Source of the DNA: Hyperoplus lanceolatus
Lineage: Eukaryota; Chordata; Actinopteri; Uranoscopiformes; Ammodytidae
NCBI GenBank assembly: GCA_026929865.2
Contig: CM049409.1
Location: 7,657,452 to 7,721,451, forward strand
Length of the DNA stretch: 64,000 nucleotides
Reading direction: 5' to 3'
Shown: one piece after another, positions 59,460 through 64,000 of the stretch
How the letters are laid out: every line of letters starts with the position of its first letter
Numbering within the stretch: the stretch's first letter is position 1
The notes under the pieces: model-generated
What the model was told of the DNA's origin: nothing
Databases searched by the model: none
What the model saw: only the letters and a program-made list of their open reading frames with translations
Made by a program: the position numbers and the translations under genes

Positions 59460-59728
59460 CTCACGATCCACTACCTGTCCATTGCTATGTGTGCGCTAAG
59501 AAAAATTAATACACAGTTAATACACAGCCTCTGTAAACTGGTATGTATACAAAGGGGCCCTATAGCAACATCCCCGTTTACAGAGCCTATGCTGTGGATT
59601 AACACCAGATTCTTTATCAGCAAACACAGTATGGACAGGTAGTGTATTATTTGGAGATATTCACTGATTTTGACAAAAAAATATATTTTGACAACAAGCC
59701 TTCTCTATAATTACTGACTCGAGGTTGC
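59460..59728. mobile_element. MITE family copy 3, right fragment
   Basis: Continues copy 3 after the large insertion: CACTACCTGTCC, CTCTGTAAACTGG, GTTTACAGAGCC, GGAGATATTCACTGATTTTG and ACAACAAGCCTTCTC follow the same order as in copies 1 and 2. Confidence 0.78.
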
Positions 59729-59730
59729 CA

Positions 59731-62307
59731 TTTTCTTTGAAGCGGTCTGTTTCAGAAATCAGTTCGAAGGGATACATTAGTTTAAGGCAGTAGTTTACAC
59801 ACACTGAAATAACCTGGTTGGTCTCGGTGGTTCGTAATGAGATTTTTATCCCACGTTACTAAATTATTGAACAAAGGCTAGAATACCTCAGGTGGATTAG
59901 TGATTATGTGACACCTCAGCTCAAAGAGAATTCTTTTTTTGGGATGTCTGGATTCACGCCACAGTGGGAGGATAGGCTCTGAGCGCACAGTTTTACTTCA
60001 CCTTACTTACCATGAAAAACACAGCTAATGAGAAATATACTCGGAATCTAGCGCTGTCTACCAGGTTCCTCTTAATCCCTCACCCTAATTAAGGAGTCCT
60101 TGTTTTCTCTGTCACATCATTTCTATGAACTTATTATAATGGAGTAAGCGGATAATACATTTCTGATTTATGCATAAGCACTAAGTCGAGGTAGTGAAAG
60201 AGTAAAGCGATCGCAAAGTGTTTTTGTGAAGAAGCAAACCTCATTCTCATTTTTTAATGTGGCTATTATTGCATACTACTGGAGCGTTTGCAAAATGTGT
60301 CACACATACTTATTTTTGTTCACATGGGAAAAACTCAGCATGATTCCAAAGCATTCTTTTCAGTAGTGTATATGCCTTGAAGAGTGCTTTATGTTTCTGA
60401 AAGAATGGGTATATTTTTGGAGTCTACATTTTTGAGTTTCAAATTTTTCCAGGAATGTGAAGATACATCATTTAACCCGATCAGGAGACACTTTGTTTGG
60501 TTAAATTTAGCTGTCGGAATATTTTGAAAAAATGAATGTCATACCTGTGCTCTGTAACAGTTTGGGTCGTAGTGCTGAATCTTCATCATTCGCTCCATGA
60601 GTTTGCCCCGTCTCTGATGTCATCCCATTGTACAGATGCATAGAGAAATGCTTAAAAATAATGGCCAAGGAGTCCGGTCCAATACCCAGGACATCGTTCA
60701 AGCTAATGTTCTAGGAATTCACAAGTCAGTCTCCCTTTTCATTATCAATGGAGCAGTTACAGGCTGTAAATCAGAATGACATCACGGATAAAAAGAAAAG
60801 AAAAGCTTGGTTCTTGAAATGTGAGGTTTGGACAGAGTGCATTTATGTGTGATTTAGATGCTAACTGGGGCTTATACGGATGCTTCAACGTCATGCAGCG
60901 GTGGTGTATTCTTTTCTTATTTTACGGCTGTGCCAAAATTCTCTGAAATACAGCCACTTGAATGGTGTGTATATGACTCAAGACTTTTTCGGTTCACATT
61001 AGGATTACCGTGATGCACAGTTTAAATTTAAGTCCCATCCAAATCTTAACAATACCTTGTCCCCTGCTCTCCTTAACTCTTGATGTAAAAAGTGTACATC
61101 TGAATGAATAAGCACTCATGTGGATCTGCTAACTCTGAAGAACCAAAATGTTATCCAACGCATTTGAGCACCCTCTTTTACTGAGCTATTAAAGACGTGC
61201 CTTGTTATTTATTATAACATGGACATTTATATGTTCATCTTATCGAAAATATATCACAATAGCAGTGCAGACAGACACTAATGTATCTGCAATTTAAAAA
61301 TTGACAGGACTATATCATAGATGCAAGCTGTCGGTTGTATTCTCGAAAGCACTAGGCCATGTGTAACTCAGTGAATGCTCTTTCTATCTTGGCACAAGGT
61401 TTCTTGTTTACAGATTGACATATTTAAAGGTATTCATGAAGGTAAAATAAGGTATAAAATAGGTATTCTAAGTAGCCCTAAATAAGGCCACAAGTAAAAA
61501 GCTGTGATGTACAATCCCCTGACACGTTCAGTCAGTGGATGATGAAGGACATAGGCTAATGCCTTACATCCATTCCAAAAGTCATAAAATGTGACCGTCA
61601 ACAGTATTCAGAAACAGTATAAAAGAAAAGATTTGATATCTAAAAGTTTACAGAGTTTTCCTGTTTTATTGTACCTTCACAATGCATTTCTTCACATTGT
61701 TCCGCCCACCAGAACTCCCAACTCCCAACACAAAGAACAAACTCAAGGCTGATGTGTTAGTTGTTCTGCTGGTGCAATACTTTTAATACCTGTATCAATG
61801 TGTGCATCAATCTCATACTCTTATGTAAATGGTATATGAGTCACTCTATTGCCCTGATATATATTTAGCTTGGTTATGATGTTTGAAAAGTGTATCTTGG
61901 AATTAGAGTTATCACGAGCACATTTATATTGCAAAGCAGCTTCCCTGAATCCAGCGGTATACTTGGAAGAGAGAAATAATAACATTTTAAAAATAGACTG
62001 TTTTCTTTTTAGCAGATGATGCATTGTAATGCTGTCTTTTTAAAGACATTACTGCTGGCTTAATGCACCTTTCAGCCTCATCAATTAAGTCTGTGTGTGT
62101 TGTCCATCCGGTCTTGACTTTCACTATCTCCTGGAACAGATCAGCAATTAGTCTCCCTTGGAAAAGCTTCAGTTGATTTGTATATAAATTACATCACCAC
62201 TAGTTGGTCTTTTTTAACACAATTAGTGTTACATAGCATGGATTTACGATGATGAAAAACGGTATAGACCGTTTTCAATATATATCTCTCTCATGTGACC
62301 AATGACC
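59731..62307. other. Unannotated intronic stretch
   Basis: No exon, RNA gene or bounded mobile element is supported. Open frames are short. Confidence 0.55.
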
Positions 62308-62315
62308 ATGTACAG

Positions 62316-63456
62316 CAGGGATTCCCAAAGTGTGGTGCGTGAGCTGCTGCTAGGGGGTGCGCGAGATGAAAAATGTAATGGCGGTCTGATCATTACACAA
62401 TCCATATTGGTCCGAGTATGAGAGGGTTTTATTTTTGCGGAAATAGGTCGTAAAAAGTCGGGTCGTGTTTTCCAAGCTGTGTTTATATTCTTTTTTGAAT
62501 CGGGTGAAACACTGGCTGTGCTCTCGGAAGCGGCCGGGGCGTTTGTGCGCTTGGAGAGAGAACGCTTTGTGTGGAGAGAAAAAAGAGGCACGGGACATCG
62601 ACGAAGCCGATTCAAAGCCTCAAATCATTATGTTGCCAGTCAACGTGTCAGAGGCAGGAATCGGCAGAGCGATCGACTGTGGCTTTTTAGCTGCTGCAGT
62701 TGTGCTGAGGAGAGATTGCCAACTGCGCTGTCCTTTTACGCACCAGCACTGCTGCTGTAATGTTCAGATTTCCTCATTTGAACCAGAGTATAGGAGAGAT
62801 GACAGCGAGAGCGATCACAGTGGGGTAGAGGAATGTCCGTGTGAAGAATAGTCTGTAGTGAACACATCAGAGTTCGGTCTATTTGCACAATCCTATTGTT
62901 TATTTGCAATGAAGAAAAGTGTTTTTTTCAATGCGTTTTTATTTTCGTACATTATTTAAATAAATAAAATGTATTCAGTTGAGTTTAGAAAACCGGGGGG
63001 TTGGTCTTATAATCAGGGTTGTCTTATACTCGGACCAATACGGGTACAGTGTTTTTTCCCCACACAATACAGACGTGTAAATAAACATTTCCTTTGTAAA
63101 ATTTAGAATCAAAAACTTGAATTTTAATTAATAGATAAATGGAGGCTATTCAAAATGAAGCAAAGTTATCTTCTTCTACGCATATGCGCACCTAGTTTGT
63201 GGCCTCTACATTTATTCTCGCGTGTGACTCAAAATATTAGGCTATAATATTTTCCCCATTTTATCTGCTTTCTGCCCCTTGTTGTGATTGTGATTATTTT
63301 ATTATGTGTGTTCTGGTCATTTGAGCATGATTGAACATGCCACCTTTAATATGGCTATAAAAAAGCTTGTTGCATTTTTTTTTTTAATGTGTGGGGGTGC
63401 TTCAACCCCGTTGGGACAGAAGGGGTTGCGCGGCTAAAAAAGTTTGGGAACCGCTG
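62316..63456. mobile_element. hAT-type DNA transposon, non-autonomous
   Basis: Starts CAGGGATTCCCAAAGTGTGG and ends AGTTTGGGAACCGCTG, inverted ends of the CAGNGNTTCCCAAA type common in hAT elements. It is flanked by a perfect 8-bp duplication ATGTACAG (62308-62315, 63457-63464). No complete transposase is present. A second inverted-repeat pair inside (62402-63043) suggests another element inserted into it. Confidence 0.88.
62402..63043. mobile_element. Inner inverted-repeat element within the hAT copy
   Basis: CCATATTGGTCCGAGTATG on the left mirrors ATACTCGGACCAATACGG on the right. The interior has a remnant resembling the N-terminal DNA-binding part of a pogo/jerky-type transposase, but in broken frames, so that link is weak. 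The target duplication is not clear. Confidence 0.55.
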
Positions 63457-63464
63457 ATGTACAG

Positions 63465-64000
63465 CATATCTAATTTAATCATTTCACTCATATATTTTCT
63501 GCCAAAACCTACTACACTCTAGTCTGGCCAACAAAACCAAGCAATGAATTTATGCAGGTTGCACTCAAAAAACATCTTTTTTGACTTAAACTAAATATTA
63601 TTTTTACACCATGAGAAATTCAATTCTCCTGACTATACAAAAATTGCCAGCACATTTGTTTATTTTGATCATAGTGAAACATCTGTTACAATAAACATTA
63701 TTTTTTAGAATTGTTATCAACTTTGAGGCTGAGTTTGATATCATCATCATTTCTGTCAAGAGGTTAAAATTGTCTCTAAACCATTCTTTGATTTATTTGC
63801 AAGTGTTTAAATTTGTTACATCTGTTATCAGAGACCTCACAGTCAAGACTGCACAGGACGTTGATGTAATTCAAGTGTGTCTGTACCTTTTTCTTGTACA
63901 ACCTTTTCTAGTACACGGCTATGGGTTCTCTATCTATTATACGTGAAGTGTTAAGACATATCCTGGTGGCAATGTCCCCTTAATGTATTGCAACATATAG
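63465..64000. other. Unannotated intronic stretch at window end
   Basis: AT-rich, no supported features. Confidence 0.55.

Larger units (their letters stand above)
32545..64000 (+). other. pcdh15: PCDH15 intron following EC1 exon (continues past window)
   Basis: At least 31 kb, consistent with the very large introns known for this gene. It contains most of the mobile elements in the window, including the foldback element and the 53-59.5 kb nest. No further PCDH15 exon was recognised by eye; a short exon could have been missed. Confidence 0.7.

Overview
The window looks like vertebrate nuclear DNA from a ray-finned (teleost-type) fish. Three things point there: long AT-rich introns full of CA/GT/TA microsatellites, a dense and nested set of fish-type transposable elements (Tc1, PIF/Harbinger, hAT-like, TTAA-flanked, Gypsy and other LTR elements, LINE tails, tRNA-derived SINEs), and three spliced exons of a vertebrate gene. 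There are no bacterial-type operons. Almost all long open frames are chance frames or microsatellite translations.

Host gene (+ strand). I recognise the 5' coding end of protocadherin-15 (PCDH15), the lower half of the hair-cell tip link. The start-codon and signal-peptide exon is 17620-17738, a 15-nt microexon is 30168-30182, and the exon opening EC1 is 32479-32544. All three junctions are phase 1 with canonical AG/GT borders. Joined, they give a signal peptide, an acidic start, a DWHYE microexon peptide and the CKLS...PPATIV...DEES start of EC1. The next exon was not found and probably lies beyond the window. Thus 1-17619 is 5' flank or intron 1, and 17739-30167, 30183-32478 and 32545-64000 are introns.

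Mobile elements. 1948-3170: internally deleted Tc1 copy with 278-bp TIRs. 4771-5383: TTAA-flanked MITE. 6243-6366 and 52747-52990: tRNA-derived SINE. 10388-10703: possible TTAA MITE. 20984-22539: PIF/Harbinger element with a broken transposase. 32970-36097: decayed Gypsy element with a SCAN-like gag remnant. 40315-45784: LTR element, minus orientation, 5-bp TSD, carrying a 2.7-kb giant foldback element (41764-44471). 47770-49270: LINE-like retroposon, minus strand. 50745-51926: TTAA MITE. 53062-59459: 6.4-kb nest, an 8-bp-TSD DNA element carrying both a TTAA element with 365-bp tandem repeats (itself interrupted by a LINE tail) and a 1.7-kb miniature LTR retrotransposon with near-identical 344-bp LTRs. 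62316-63456: hAT element with 8-bp TSD and a second TIR pair inside. A three-copy MITE family (30304-30590, 39815-40144, and a copy split by the nest at 53062-59459) supplies empty-site paralogues that confirm the 8-bp duplication.

Most unusual structures: the giant foldback element with repeat-rich arms of 1.1-1.25 kb, the multi-layer nest at 53-59.5 kb, and the excess of single-base indels in the Gypsy copy next to the EC1 exon, which may be an assembly-quality problem. I found no new enzymatic system; the novelty is in mobile-element architecture.
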